64,000 nucleotides of DNA from the NCBI GenBank assembly GCA_019454045.1, contig SKCR01033437.1:62001-126000 (forward strand), read 5' to 3'. The position numbers and the translations under genes were made by a program. This stretch comes from Zanthoxylum bungeanum (Eukaryota; Streptophyta; Magnoliopsida; Sapindales; Rutaceae). Within the stretch, counting starts at the first letter, position 1; every line of letters starts with the position of its first letter. Of the stretch, positions 22,543 to 34,837 are shown piece by piece. The notes under the pieces are model-generated. The model did no database searches. It saw only the letters and a program-made list of their open reading frames with translations, and was not told the origin of the DNA.

Positions 22543-23808
22543 ATGGATTTTAGTTGGGTGATAAAAGAATTACGAATTTTAAAAGGTGAAGATAGACCCC
22601 AAATCAGGGAGCAACAGTCCGTTTTTCTGAGGCCAGTTGTACAGCCCAATAATTTTCACTGGATGTCAGAACGAAACAATACTACATTTGCTCAACAGAA
22701 CGTAATGGGGAGATGTGAAATAGGTGATGGTAACCACCTGAGCAATCAATGCATATACCTTTCAGGGTGGCAGAATTATCAGAATCATTCAAGGTACGAA
22801 GAACCAACATATTTCACTGAACTATATTTTCCATCTTATCCACCATCCATCTACGATCTTCATCAAAAACCAAAACCATCAGAGGAAGATCAGTTGATTG
22901 ACATGCTCAAAGAATGGCTCGAGGAACGGGAAGCTCAATTTGATGCACAATTTCAGAGTCAAGCAGCATCCATACAGAGGATGACAGATCATATTAGACA
23001 ATTAACAGACAACATGAATTACATATCTTACGGAGCAAATTCAAATAATACTGAGGAAGCCTTCGAGTATCCAGAGTTTCATCATGACATCTTAACAGAG
23101 GACGAGGCTGAGCAGTATCAAGAATCAGAGGTATCAGTTCAGGAGCCCGAACCAACAAAGTCTCAATTTGATTTTTATTATTCTTCTACCTCTGACGAAG
23201 ATCAAGAAGTAGAACTGTTTGTACCAACTGCACCAACAAGTGAGGATGAAACATTCCATCTTCAAAATGAAGATCATGGAGCATGCATTGCACTGATATT
23301 TGAAGAAAAGATACCCGAGCCAGTCATATCAACAACAGAGGATGAAGACCTAAAATAAGATACATTTTTACATCCTCAGGTTGACACTTATGGAGCATAC
23401 ATTTCACAGATGATAGATGAAGAACTGAACAATGAAATTCTGAAGTACATCTGTGAAGAAAAGATGGAACAAGATGATACACAAATGGAGGAGCGAATGA
23501 CGGACCATATTGAAGATCTCATTCATTCAGGAGAAACATCACTGTTTTGGGAAGTGCAAATCAAAGATATCACCCAGAAGCTTGACAGAATGGAACTCCC
23601 ATTCAAAGTCAAGCACCATACGAGACCTCCTGATTTTCTTTCTTTCTTTTCAGGAACCACTGGAACGAAAAAGTTTAAGAAGGTGTCACAAGCACTGAAT
23701 GAGACAAAATTTTTTTTGCCACTTTACAGTTGGAATAGACCCTTCAAAAGCAATGCTCATGGGATTGTCTTTAATCGGACATCCAAAACCACGCTGAAAC
23801 CTCATTGA
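22543..23808 (+). pseudogene. A2 Gag-C-terminal-like ORF with acidic domain
   Basis: Reading from ATG 22543 to 23808 gives 421 codons in one frame, with a single nonsense codon at 23356-23358 where A3 has a sense codon. The N-terminal third carries the degenerate nucleocapsid finger RCEIGDGNHLSNQC, which lacks the second Cys of C-x2-C-x4-H-x4-C, and an NNFHWM-type segment. The middle has a coiled-coil-like stretch (LIDMLKEWLEEREAQFDAQF). The rest is rich in Glu/Asp. No capsid domain exists. It is probably the C-terminal part of Gag, kept while capsid and pol were lost; its role, if any, is unknown. A3 has the same ORF, more decayed. Confidence 0.7.
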
Positions 23809-23830
23809 CAGATGGATTTTAGTCACCTCT

Positions 23831-23870
23831 GGCTGAAGATGATAAATTTAGCGCTCGCGGGGAGGCAACC
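23831..23870 (+). promoter_or_regulatory. Conserved 40-nt motif after Gag ORF (A2 copy)
   Basis: GGCTGAAGATGATAAATTTA then GCGCTCGCGGGGAGGCAACC. See the equivalent sites in B, A3 and C. It starts 23 bases after the Gag-like stop codon and precedes the LOG ORF by about 480 bases. Confidence 0.6.
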
Positions 23871-24352
23871 TATGTATAAAATTTTATTTTTATTTTTGTG
23901 TATTTTGTGTATACATGTTATAAAGTTTTTAATTTTGTGTGTTATTTTTGTAGGAAAAAGAACAAACGGAGCATTTAAGGCACATCAAAACATGAAGGAA
24001 TGATGTTTGGCAATCACAAAGATGAGAGCTAATTCATTAGTGATGGCTGAGTAAGGAATGAATTCTTGAGACGCATATTAATGGATTTATATACCAAAGA
24101 ATGGCGTATTGCGTACACAATTTCGTTGCCTTAATAATTGCTTTGATTTACTTTTCTGTTGTACTTATCTTTATTTTTGTCGACAAGATTCGGACTTTTT
24201 GACCTTTCACGATTTATTTTGTTGTTTAGTTAATAATCGTCATTTGGAAGATACTAGTGCTATTATTACTCACCATTTTCAGGTGCTATAAATTCAACTC
24301 ATCATTGCACTTTTGAAGGCATCCAGATTTGAGAGAGAAATACATAAAAAAA
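23871..24352 (+). other. Leader between Gag-like ORF and LOG in A2
   Basis: No ORF is supported. The last 130 bases match the LOG leader of B and A3. AG-rich ends such as TTTTCAG at 24279-24285 could act as a splice acceptor for a LOG mRNA. Confidence 0.45.
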
Positions 24353-25006
24353 ATTGGAAGCTACTTCAAGAAGACGAGTTGTAAATATCTGTGTGTTTTG
24401 CAATACTAGTGTTGGTTCTAAACCAAAATTCGTAGCGGTAGCACAAAAATTGGGTAGAGTCATTGCTGAAAGGAATATGCACTTAGTATATGGCGGTGGC
24501 AATCTTGGATTAATGGGGATTGTTTCAAGGGCTGTACAGGAAAGAGGTAGTCAAGTTCTGGGAATCATCCCAAAACCTTTGGCAGAGACGAATCTTATTG
24601 GACCATCAATCGGAGAGGAACTTATCGTGCCGGTATGTCTGAACGGCTGGTGGAAATGATTAACCGTGCTGATGATTTTATTGCTTTGCAAGGTGGCTTA
24701 GGCACAATGGAGGAAATGTTTACAGTACTATCTTGGGTGAACTTGAACATACACTAGAAACCGATGAGACTATTTAATGCTAATGGATTTTATGATTTTC
24801 TTTGTGTGTTTCTTGATAATACCTGGAGAAATGGGTCCGTATCAAAACCTATAAAAGATCTCTTCTGCACTACCAGAACTGCCAATGATTTAATTGACCA
24901 AATCTTAGCATTTGAACCACAAATTGACCATATCATTTCCAAGATAATCTGGTCCGATAATGATCGTGGAAAAAAGCGTCGGATAAATCTGGATCTTAAC
25001 CTTTAA
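24353..25006 (+). pseudogene. LOG pseudogene carried by A2
   Basis: It aligns along its length with the LOG genes of B and A3, but is broken three ways. The start codon is lost (ATTGGAAG where A3 has ATGGAAG), a two-base loss near 24625 shifts frame just before the GMSERL helix, and a nonsense codon lies at 24757. The signature reads QGGLGTMEE in the second frame instead of PGGLGTMEE. The first frame (to 24659) retains LVYGGGNLGLMG. The tail ends KKRR then LDLNL at the stop. Confidence 0.9.
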
Positions 25007-25075
25007 TTTTCATTTTAGATGTAGAATTTCAGCTAACCAGGTACTATCTTCTAAACTCTTCTTCTACTTTTTAAG

Positions 25076-25114
25076 ACATTGGGGACAATGTCTCATTTAG
25101 GTTTGAGGGAGGGG
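25076..25114 (+). other. Hairpin plus second purine tract (A2 copy)
   Basis: ACATTGGGGACAATGT palindrome followed by TTTAGGTTTGAGGGAGGGG, about 950 bases before the 3' LTR. It is one base from the A3 and B forms. Confidence 0.65.
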
Positions 25115-25878
25115 AATAGTTGACTAGTATCTTGTTTTTATTGTATTGTTTTTATTTGATTTTTAGTCAAAAATTTTCAAAAAATAAAAAAAATAAAAAA
25201 CTAATAAAAAAAATATTCAAAAAAATATTTTGTGTTTTTGTGTTTTTAACTTGACTAATCGGGTGAAATTGATGTGAGACAGCTGTGTAAGGAATTTCCA
25301 CTCGTGAGACGTATCTCAACATATTTCGTAACAAATTAATTTTTGTTTATTTCCTTTTGAATTATTTAATTTTTGAATTCTCCATAAAACTGATTAAATT
25401 GGATCTTCAAATGCTTAGTTGACAGGTATTATCAACATGCATGGTAACATACGACCATGAGTTGTATTTGAAAAGTTTGTAATATTCAGTGCTCTAGTTT
25501 AATTGGAGGAAACATCTAAAAAAGCGATGGGATAAAAAAAACGTCTGAGATCCGAGTTATTAAGTCCGTAGGGGTGTTTTAACACCTAGTGCCCTAAAAC
25601 CAACTGGTTTGGGAGTCAGTGGCCCAAAGCTCGCTACACAACACTTGTGAATATTGTGGGCACAATGATTTGATTAATATTTTGTTGGCTGTGTATATGG
25701 AGAATGGTAAAAATAATCGGAGAATTTACTTATTTGGTGATTTAGAAAGAAAGAAAACAACTACTAACTTGGATAAGGAGTTTCACCAGTTTAGTCACTA
25801 ACTTGTTTATTCTATTTTCTCTTGTCTTTTTGCTTTTGTGTGCATTAGTTTTATATTGACGTTTGTGGGTATCGTTGC

Positions 25879-25982
25879 TGTAAGCCCTCACGAGACTACA
25901 ACTCATCCACTAGGGACACCTAGGGGTTTAAAGGCTTGTTGCATACGCTAAATGCAACCGTGATCCCTACGAAAGTGGCTTA
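25879..25982 (+). other. Conserved stem-closed block before the polypurine tract (A2 copy)
   Basis: Starts GTAAGCCCTCACGAGACTAC and ends GAAAGTGGCTTAG. Outer stem TAAGCC/GGCTTA and inner hairpin GTTGCAT/ATGCAAC are both perfect here. Confidence 0.7.
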
Positions 25983-26051
25983 GTTTAATTTTATTTTAAA
26001 GATGTTTATGTTATTTTATTTTGTTGTTTTGCTCGAGGACTAGCAAGATGT

Positions 26052-26065
26052 TAGGTTTGGGGGTG
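26052..26065 (+). promoter_or_regulatory. Polypurine tract of A2
   Basis: TAGGTTTGGGGGTG directly before the 3' LTR TGATGAG. Confidence 0.85.
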
Positions 26066-28043
26066 TGATGAGTGGTAAATATATCACAATTTCCCACTCA
26101 TTTAACCTAATATTTTGTATAGTTTCTTGGGTTTTGTGAATGTTTTGATGTGTTTTTTGTTATTTTGAAGATAAATAATGTTTCAAGACTTACTGGAAGC
26201 AATTCGGGGCCAAAAATACGGAAAACAGTCTAAAAGGGTAAAAATGTAAATTTTCTGCTAAAATACGCCGTTTGCTAAAATGTGCCGTGCTACAATGCGT
26301 CATTTTCTAAAATGCACCATTTGCTAAAATACACCGTGCTAAAATACGCCGTTTGCTAAAATACGCCATAAACCAGACACGTGTCACAATCAGAGAAGTT
26401 TGCTAACATGCGCACTTGCTAACATGCGCCTGCCACATGTCAACATCACAACCAATCTACTAATGTGCACCATGCTATGTGTCATCATAATGTGCTGTCG
26501 ACAATACGCGTTCCATGTGTCATAATCCAAATGGACCGCATCAACCGCGTGCCACGTGTCAGCCACGTGGCATCCACGTGTCTGACACGTGTCAGCCACA
26601 TCAGCCGCATGCCTAGTCAACTTGCCATGTCACCATCCGTGAATCACCTTTCGCCACGTGTTAACATGTCATTGGACCGAATAAACCGCGTGACATGTGT
26701 CAACATTCTATTGGGCCGACATATTCCGTGTGCCACGTCATCAGATAGCTGTGCAAATCATGTCTGCCGCGTTGCCATATCAAGAGTCGCGACGCGCAGA
26801 GGAAATTTTTTTCTATAAATTAGATTTCATTTGATTTAATTTTCCTCATGCCTTCCTTAGGTTTCTAATAGGAATTTAAGGATTGTATCTTCTGTGTATT
26901 TATTCAGTATTTTAATTATGTATTTTTATTTTCAGTAATAGTAATAGTTTATTTCTTTACTTTTCTTTTATGTTTTGTAATTAAATTTCCAATGGGGGAT
27001 GAGTGAAACATTTAATATGATTAACTAGGTCAATCTCACTTAATTATAATATAACCGGACTAATTAATGGCAGACTATGTTACCGCATATATGGTCGGTT
27101 TAAATATAAATTACTTTACCGCATATATGGCCGGTCTTTATGAGACAGATGATTACCGCCTATATGGCTGGTGTAATTGGACTAAATGGATTACCGCCTA
27201 TATGGCTGGTTTTATATGTTTGACATTATTAATTCCTTACAAAGCCGAACATAAAATAATTTATATATTATAATAAGTGAGATTCCTAGGTTTGAAATAT
27301 TAAATGTGGATCCCCTAACCCCAGCATTTTCTTTTTATTCTAGGGAAGTGATGAAACACAATATTCACATACTTAATAATTGATTTAATTATATAATGGG
27401 TAATTCTTTAGTTTGTTTATTGAATCTTAAGCTTAATGCTTCTTATTGCCTGATCACCAATAAGATTGATGTGGTAAACTGAAAATGAACTTGGAAAATG
27501 GATTTTAGGTTTCAGCCTTAGATTCAATAGCTCACGATCTTTCTTTAGGATATATAACCCTTTAATAGATTTCCTTACAGGATAGGAATATACCTGTCGC
27601 GCGTGGGTAGCCATAATTGGAACTTGAACTTAATGAATTCTGGTAACTTGGTTAACATAGACATATGATTAATTGAGTTATTTGGGTGTTTGTATCTGAC
27701 CATCAACAAAGGCTTTTGCATATCTTCGTGTTCCAGGTTAACAAACTAATTTATTACACATATGAGAGAATCAATTCATCATTAGAATAATATTGTGTGG
27801 AATCACAACCCTAGATATTTTGTTTATTTTCTTTTAGAAATTTTATGTATTTATTTATTTAATAAATCCACATTCAACCAACCAAAAGCAATCATTCCTT
27901 TCTCCATTTAATTAGATATCTGTAATTAAATAGTATCAACAATTAATAACAATAGTAGGAATTAAGTCCTCGTGGGATCGATATTTTTAAACTACTTGAA
28001 CGATACGTGCGCTTGCGTTATACGCGTGTGATTACGCTGGTCA
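26066..28043 (+). repeat. A2 3' LTR
   Basis: Matches 20447-22407 with scattered substitutions and differing repeat numbers in U3. It carries six perfect CACGTG boxes (26378, 26553, 26564, 26575, 26586, 26655) against four in the 5' LTR. Confidence 0.92.
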
Positions 28044-28085
28044 TTGCTCCATGCGAAATTGGGATTATTCCTCCACCCTGGGTTG

Positions 28086-29143
28086 TGTTGGGTTCCTAGA
28101 ACATGCCAAAGATCTTCTAACATGAAATTGGTGTGAATACTCAAAGAAGTTGCGGAAAAACTTACATTGATCAGTTTTCTTAGATGTAGAGATTTCAAAA
28201 CTTTTGTGTTTGAGAAGAGTTCCAAGCCTTTCCTTTGTTTTCCAAACTCTAGGATTTGTTTCCGTAACACCTTGGTTGACTCATTGTCTGTGCTAGCATG
28301 AAGAAATTTTGAAGCAAAATTTCTAAGAGAGGAAGAGATACATTCGGCAATTGGGATGAGGGAGAGAGAGAAGTATCTTTTTGTTGTGTTTGATTTTCTA
28401 AAAAATCAATTACCAAATACCAAATCTCAAAGTTGGTATTAGTCATTCAAAATGAAATAAAATAATGCAAAGTGTGTTGAAATTGTTTAAAGTGTTGAAT
28501 AAGCAATCTAATGATGACACTCCAATTTAACCACTTCCATCACAAGTCAAAAGTGTGATGTAAGTCAAGTGGGTCCCACCACTTGTAAATTCTGAATTTA
28601 AGTCGAACAATATCAACGCGCAACTTCGCTCGGGCTCGGGTTCGTTTAATTCCGAATTAACGAATTTGACGTTGCGACATAATTAAATATTAAAGTCGCT
28701 TACGAATTAATTCTAAATTAATTCGTTTGCCCGAATTAAAATCCAATTTTAATTCCGCTTTGAAATCTAATTTCAATAAATATATTGAATATATTATTTA
28801 ATCGATTAATTCTAAATTAATCGTTCACTCTCTTCTATTCGAATTTTATCCCAGATAAATTATTGCCTTAATTAATTCTAGATTAATTTTCTCTCTCTTC
28901 TAATTAATCCCAGATTAATTTCGTTCGAATCAAACGTCATCGGTGAATCTTTGAGAAGCGACCCATGAGATTCCTGGATATGTTGGCAGTAAATCCGGTC
29001 GTCGGACTATTCGAACATGTGCGTACCCGGTACCACGTTCTTACCGATTTACAAGACATGGTTGGCTTCTAACAAAGCACCGTGCCTACCCAATTCTCCA
29101 GAAATATTCTTTTAAGGAATACATAATCTATACCAGACATAGT
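28086..29143 (-). repeat. Element D 3' LTR, U5-side part
   Basis: Matches 50398-51440 of the D 5' LTR. It is cut at 29143 by insertion of C and resumes at 34838. Confidence 0.9.
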
Positions 29144-30577
29144 GATAAGTGTGGTTTATACCCACTTATTATAGCATCTTTAGCCTATTATTTTGTTATT
29201 GTTCGAGCCATTTAATGTATTTTATAGTTTATTTTATGTCTTATTTGTAGGACGCATTATAACATCAAGAATGAAGTAAATACATGTATTTCGGGACCTA
29301 TCGGGAGTATCAAACTCTAGAAGCAGCAAAAACCAGCATCGGTAAAAACCAGCATCAGCCGCAGCGCCCAGAATTGAAAAGAGAATGACGTGAGATAAGG
29401 CAGCCACTATATTTGACCAAAAGCACACGTGGGCCATATTTGTGAAGGATAAGAGAAGTTTGACTTTGAAGAAATTAAAAGCAATAAGCGCCTGAGCGCC
29501 CATTTATTGGCGCTGTAGCGCCTGCAAGCCACACTCTATACAATTTACCGGGAGAAGGGCGTCTTGGCGCCAATTGAACAGAGCTGCGGCGCTGCGGGGG
29601 AAAATCAGACGCGCTCCAGAACATAGATTTTAGTGTTTTTAACATACCCAATGACTCCCAGCCTCCATTATAAATACATTAGTCCGTCCGAGGCAAATAA
29701 GGCAGGCTAATACACAGTACAAAACACAAACACATATTTTTAGAGATCCAATGAGGAGGATTGAAGAGAAAACAAGAGGAGAAAAAGGTGGTGACGTCCG
29801 AAGAGGAAGAGATTCAATTGGATTTTTATCTTCTTGTTTCTTTCTTAGAACTCTAATGATTTCCATTAGGTTTATGACTTGTTTATCATTTTTTCATCTT
29901 TAGTCATGAATTCACTCCTTAATTCTAGAGAATGATGTAACTGATGTTGGAACCTTGTAATTGTTTGCTAATTCTATTATGAAGTTTTATTGATTTATTT
30001 ATATTCTTTTGAGTCTAATACTTTATGTTTGCTGGCCACAAATATGATGATACATGTTTGAAATATATCACTCGAGGGAGGGGATTTTGAATGGATCTAG
30101 AGAATTATGATTTTATAGAGTTCGAGAGAATCTGTAGTTCCTTTGAAGTCGTTAATATAGAATCACAAAGCGTAATGAATTGTTAACTATTAGATTTTTA
30201 TGGAGATATCGAAGTCTATAGTTGATGATATTTTCACTCGGCACTCGAGAGATGGAGTGGATATTTGCGGAATCTTGACTTATAAACAATATAACTGAAC
30301 AATGATTAATTGGCATGACATATATATAGGTGACAGCTAGGTGAAATCAGGATCCAGAATCTCTATCGTATTAGTTCATCCTATTTTATTATTTTATTAT
30401 TTTTATATTTATTTATTTAGTTAAATCTTTATTAATTATTGTCTAAATAAAGTTAGGATTATCAATTGTAGTACTTAGTGCGAGGTAACGCAATCCATGT
30501 GGGTTCGACACTCTTTCACTGATTTATACTAAAACTTGACACCGTACACTTACGGTACGATATAAAATATCACAACA
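29144..30577 (+). repeat. Element C 5' LTR
   Basis: TGATAAGTGTGG to TATCACAACA. It contains a GC-rich GCGCC cluster at about 29360-29610 within otherwise AT-rich DNA. Confidence 0.88.
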
Positions 30578-30583
30578 AGGTTT

Positions 30584-30601
30584 TGGCGCCGTTGCCGGGG
30601 A
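30584..30601 (+). promoter_or_regulatory. Primer-binding site (tRNA-Asp type), element C
   Basis: TGGCGCCGTTGCCGGGGA, a perfect complement to the 3' end of plant tRNA-Asp, six bases past the LTR. Confidence 0.9.
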
Positions 30602-30737
30602 TTGTTTGTTTAATTCATATTAATACTACTACCAAGTAATCTTAGCTTTAATTTAGATTTTTATCTTTTATTTTTAGTTTATATTTAGTTTATTTTGTTT
30701 TTATTTTATTGATTTTTGGTTTTTGGTGCTTCAGTGA

Positions 30738-32003
30738 ATGCGAAAGTCCACAATTCTCGACTTGCTCCTGTTTGATCCTGAAATAGAAAGAACAGCGAGG
30801 AGACTAAGGAAAGAAAGGAAAATTGAAAAAGAAGCAATGACAGCTGAAAACAGAGAAAACAACCCATGTCAGGTGGCAATCAGAGATCACTTCAAGCCGA
30901 TCATTGATGATACCTATTCTGGGATTGCCCATCAACCAATCAACACCAACAATTTTGAGTTAAAACCTGCATTGATCAACATGGTACAAAGGAATCAGTT
31001 TGGGGGTTCAGCTATAGAAGATCCCAACTTGCACTTAAGGATGTTCCTGGAGATCGCAGATACTATAAAGATGAATGACGTTAGTAAAGAGGCCATCAGG
31101 CTGCACTTATTCTCATTCTCTTTATGGGATAAAGCGTGGGATTGGCTTCAATCAATACAGACGGGGAGTATCATGACATGGTAGGATATGGCCACGAAAT
31201 TTCTTGAGAGGTTCTTTCCACCAGCTAAATCAGCTCAACTGAGGGAAGAAATTAGTATATTTAAGCAGTTAGAGACTGAGACTCTATATGAAGCGTGGGA
31301 GCGCTTTAAGGATCTATTACGACAAAGCCCACAACAAGATTATGCAGATTGGGTCCAGATTCAGTTGTTCTATAATGGGCTGAATGGTTCGAATAGGACT
31401 GTGGTTGATGCAGCAGCTGGAGGAGATCTTTTCAAGAAATCAGCTGAGGACGCCTACAATCTCTTAGAATAAATGGCCATTAACCATTTTCAATGGCCAA
31501 GTGAACGCGCTACGGTGACCAAAGTGGCTATTATATATGAAGTGGACCCTCTTGTGGCACTTACAGCTCAGATTTCGACCTTATCTACTCAAGTAGCAGC
31601 CCTCACAAATCCACGAATACCATCTATTGAATCAGCAGCAGCTACAAATATGCGGTTATTGGAAGGAGAACCAAGCTTTGAGCAAGTCCAATATGTGAAC
31701 AATCAGAACTTCAACAGCTATAGAGGAAATCCTGTGCCTAATCGCTATCATCCAAACTTGTCATATGCTAACACAGAAAATACCTTGCAGCTTTCATCTG
31801 GTTTTGACTATCAAAGAGCTGAGCAGAAATCTTCCTTAGAAGATTTCATGAGCGTGTTTGTTACTAATACTTCAGCGAGGTTTGAGAAGAATGAGTCAAG
31901 GCTAGACAATATAGAGACATACATGGAAAATATCGGGGCAACAATGAAATCCTTAGAAACACAGATTGGGAAGATTACTTCCACCATGACCAAGCAGCAG
32001 TAA
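30738..32003 (+). pseudogene. Element C gag (capsid) with two nonsense codons
   Basis: One frame of 421 codons from ATG 30738, interrupted only by TAG at 31182-31184 and TAA at 31470-31472, each readable as a one-base change from a Glu codon. The retrotransposon Gag (capsid) domain is clear: FGGSAIEDPNLHLRMFLEI, WDWLQS, ATKFLERFFPP, LYEAWERFKDLLR and QLFYNGLNG. The C-terminal part has an LxxIExYMExI-like helical stretch. No zinc knuckle and no pol follow. B's gag at 52275-53482 is the closest relative in the window. Confidence 0.88.
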
Positions 32004-32113
32004 AGGGTATTTGGATAAACCGCCATAGCTGCCAAGCTATCTTTTTCATGTCAAAGCAGTCAGTGGATACAAAAGAAGAAGCTACCATGACCACCATTTG
32101 GGTGTTTGCCTCA

Positions 32114-32152
32114 GGCTGAAGACATTAAACTTAGCGCTAGTGGGGAGGCAAC
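32114..32152 (+). promoter_or_regulatory. Conserved 40-nt motif after gag (C copy)
   Basis: GGCTGAAGACATTAAACTTA then GCGCTAGTGGGGAGGCAACC; this form is closest to the consensus of the four copies. Confidence 0.6.
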
Positions 32153-33234
32153 CATTGCATTTATTTATTTTTATTTTATTTTTAATTTTGATTGTTATTG
32201 TGTGCTATTGTTTATTTATTCATTTTGCATGCTATTTATGCAGGTAGCACGAGACACACAACGCCCGCGTAACCAAATTCTAACCAGCAGAAGCCTGATC
32301 AACTCCATGCACGGTAGTGTTGTTCCTTAATCTGGTTTCTTTATATTTATCTTACATTGAGGACAATGCAAGTTTTAAGTTTGGGGTTGTGTGCATGTTG
32401 TTTACTTTTTATTGATTTATTTAAATCTTTAAAAAAAATCATTTATTTTTAGTCTTTGATTGTAAAGCATAAATCCTGTGATGATATTGTTTGTTTATGG
32501 ATGAAATTTTAGAAATGATTAGTGCCCACTTTACTTTTATCTGATGCCTTGAGTAGTTGATCTATGTTAGACTCGTAAGCACTCAATTATATATTTTTAG
32601 CAGTGAGAACTTAAGTAGTTGATAAGGTGACTAGTTGAAGAAATTGCATGTCGATGAATGACCATTTGCTTAGATATCTATCTTGATTTGCTAGTGTTAT
32701 GATGTATGGTATGGATAGAAATAAAAGAAAAAAATTCTTTAAAGAAAGAAAACAAAACACCTATAACCGATAAGCGTGAAGCTACCCATGGGTGAGTATT
32801 AGGACCACCATGAGGAGAAATGCTACCTTAAAGGGTAGGTGTGTTGATGAAAAAAAAAGGTGCAAAAAGAGACAAGAAAAAAAGAAAAGAAAAATCATAC
32901 CATACTGAGCACGAAATAAAGCAATTACAGAGCTTAATTGAGATATCTAGGTTGGTTTGACCCATCGATCTCAATTTTTAAACAAAATCATTAAGTTGGC
33001 TTAATTAGAAATCAAAGCTATGACCGAACCTTTACACACACACACTATGAGTCTAGCTTAGATGATTTATTCAAGAACTTGGATTTGAGTTGCAATTGCG
33101 TACTTTGAGGTTCTATAATTTCATTTATAAGCATTCTTTGAGGATAATATTATGCATAACTATCGGGAATATGCTTTTGTTAATTTTTATTTTTGCATGA
33201 TTGTGTGTGAATGACGTTTTTAGGTATCGTCACT
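32153..33234 (+). other. Untranslated 3' region of element C
   Basis: No ORF, and no LOG cargo here. It holds the ACATTGAGGACAATG hairpin and a weak purine tract at 32354-32388, and a purine-rich A/G run at 32720-32900. Confidence 0.6.
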
Positions 33235-33338
33235 GTAAGCCCTCACGAGACTATAACTCGTCCACTAGGGCCGCCTAAGGGTTTAAAGGCTTGTTGCATC
33301 TGCTAAATGCAACCGTGATCCCTACGAAAGTGGCTTAG
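33235..33338 (+). other. Conserved stem-closed block before the polypurine tract (C copy)
   Basis: Nearly the same as in A2 and A3 although the LTRs are unrelated. Outer stem TAAGCC/GGCTTA and inner hairpin GTTGCAT/ATGCAAC are both intact. Confidence 0.7.
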
Positions 33339-33412
33339 TTAATTTAATTATTTTGATTTGTTTATTTGAATTTAGTTTTTATTTTTTATTTTGCTCGGGA
33401 CTAGCAAAATAT

Positions 33413-33428
33413 TAAGTTTGGGGGTGTT
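33413..33428 (+). promoter_or_regulatory. Polypurine tract of element C
   Basis: TAAGTTTGGGGGTGTT just before the 3' LTR. Confidence 0.8.
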
Positions 33429-34837
33429 TGATAAATATGGTTTATACCCACTTATTATAGCATCCTTAGCCTATTATTTTATTATGGTTCGAGCCATTTA
33501 ATGTATTTTATAGTTTATTTTATGTCTTATTTGTAGGACGCATTATAACATCAAGAATGAAGCAAATACGCATACTTCGGGACCTATCGGGAGTATCAGA
33601 CTCAAGAAGCAGCAAAAACCAGCATCAGCTACGCACTGAACTTAAAAAGGCTATAACTTTTGATCTAGAAAGAGTTATGAGACCCATAATATATCAGTTT
33701 GCATCTACTCGAAAAGATCTATTCATTTGTGCGCACAGGAGCTATGGCGTCCAAGTCTTAGCGCCGAAGCGCCCAGAATTGAAAAGAGAATGACGTGAGA
33801 TAATAAGGCAGCCACTATATTTGACCAAAAGCACGTGGGCCATATTTGTGAAGGATAAGAGAAGTTTAACTTTGAAGAAATTAAAAGCAATAAGCGTCTG
33901 AGCGCCCATTTATTGGTGCTGCAGCACCTGCAAGCCACACTCCATACAATTTACCGAGAGAAGGGCGCCTTGGCCCCAATTGAACAAAGCCGCGGCGCTA
34001 CGGGGGAAAATCAAACGCGCTCCAGAATGTGGATTTTAGGGTTTTTAACATACCCAATGACTCACAGCCTCCATGATAAATACATTAGTTCATCTGAGGC
34101 TAATAAGGAAGGCTAATACACAGTACAAAACACATAAACACATATTTTTAGAGATCCAAGGAGGAGGATTGAAGAGCAACAAGAGGAGAGGAATGTGGTG
34201 ACGTCCGAAGAGGAAGAGATTCAATTCGGGTTTTATCTTCTTGTTTATTTCTTAGAACTCTAATTATTTTCATTAGATTCATGACTTGTTTATCATTGTT
34301 TTCATCTTTAGTCATGAATTAACTCCTTAATTCTGGAGAATGATGTAACTGATGCTGGAACCTTGTAATTTTTTGCTAATTCTGTTATGAAGTTTTATTG
34401 ATTTATTTATATTCTTTTGAGTCTAATGCTTTATGTTTGCTGGCCACAAATATGATGATACATGTTTGAAATCTATCACTTGAGCGAGGGGATTTTGAAT
34501 GGATCTAGAGAATTATGATTTTATAGAGTTCAAGAGAATCTGTAGTTACTTTGAAGTCGTTAATTTAGAATCACAAAGTGTAATGAGTTGTTAACTATTA
34601 TATTTTTATAGAGATATCGAAGTCTATAGTTGATGGTATTTTCACTCGGCACTCGAGAGAGGGAGTGGATATTTGCGGAATATTGACTTATAAACAATAT
34701 AACTGAATAAAGTTAGGATTATCAATTGTAGTACTTAGTGTGAGGTAACGCAATCCTTGTGGGTTCGACACTCTTTCACTGATTTATACTAAAACTTGAC
34801 ACCGTACACTTGCGGTACGATATAAAATATCACAACA
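33429..34837 (+). repeat. Element C 3' LTR
   Basis: Matches 29144-30577. It has about 130 bases extra near 33630-33770 and lacks a segment near 34710 that the 5' LTR has. Confidence 0.88.

Larger units (their letters stand above)
20447..28043 (+). mobile_element. Element A2: non-autonomous LOG-carrying gypsy retrotransposon
   Basis: It is complete: 5' LTR 20447-22407, primer site, one Gag-like ORF, LOG copy, polypurine tract, 3' LTR 26066-28043. It is flanked by the perfect 5-bp duplication TTGCT (20442-20446 and 28044-28048). No capsid, protease, RT or integrase is present, so it needs proteins in trans; B-type elements share its LTR ends, primer site and 3' modules. It inserted into the gag of B in opposite orientation. 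Intact LTR ends and few changes between LTRs suggest a fairly young insertion. Confidence 0.93.
29144..34837 (+). mobile_element. Element C: gag-only gypsy retrotransposon
   Basis: 5' LTR 29144-30577, primer site, one gag ORF, conserved 3' modules, polypurine tract, 3' LTR 33429-34837. Target duplication is CATAG/CGTAG (29139-29143, 34838-34842), one base changed. It has no protease, RT, RNase H or integrase. Its LTRs (TGATAAGTGTGG...ATATCACAACA) differ from those of A2/A3/B, but the primer site and post-gag modules are shared, so it is a non-autonomous member of the same broad lineage. Confidence 0.9.

Noticed and set aside
20637..26370. CRISPR-like spaced repeats
   Set aside because: The repeats are short degenerate tandem units inside plant LTRs, without uniform repeats or unique spacers, and the genome is eukaryotic.
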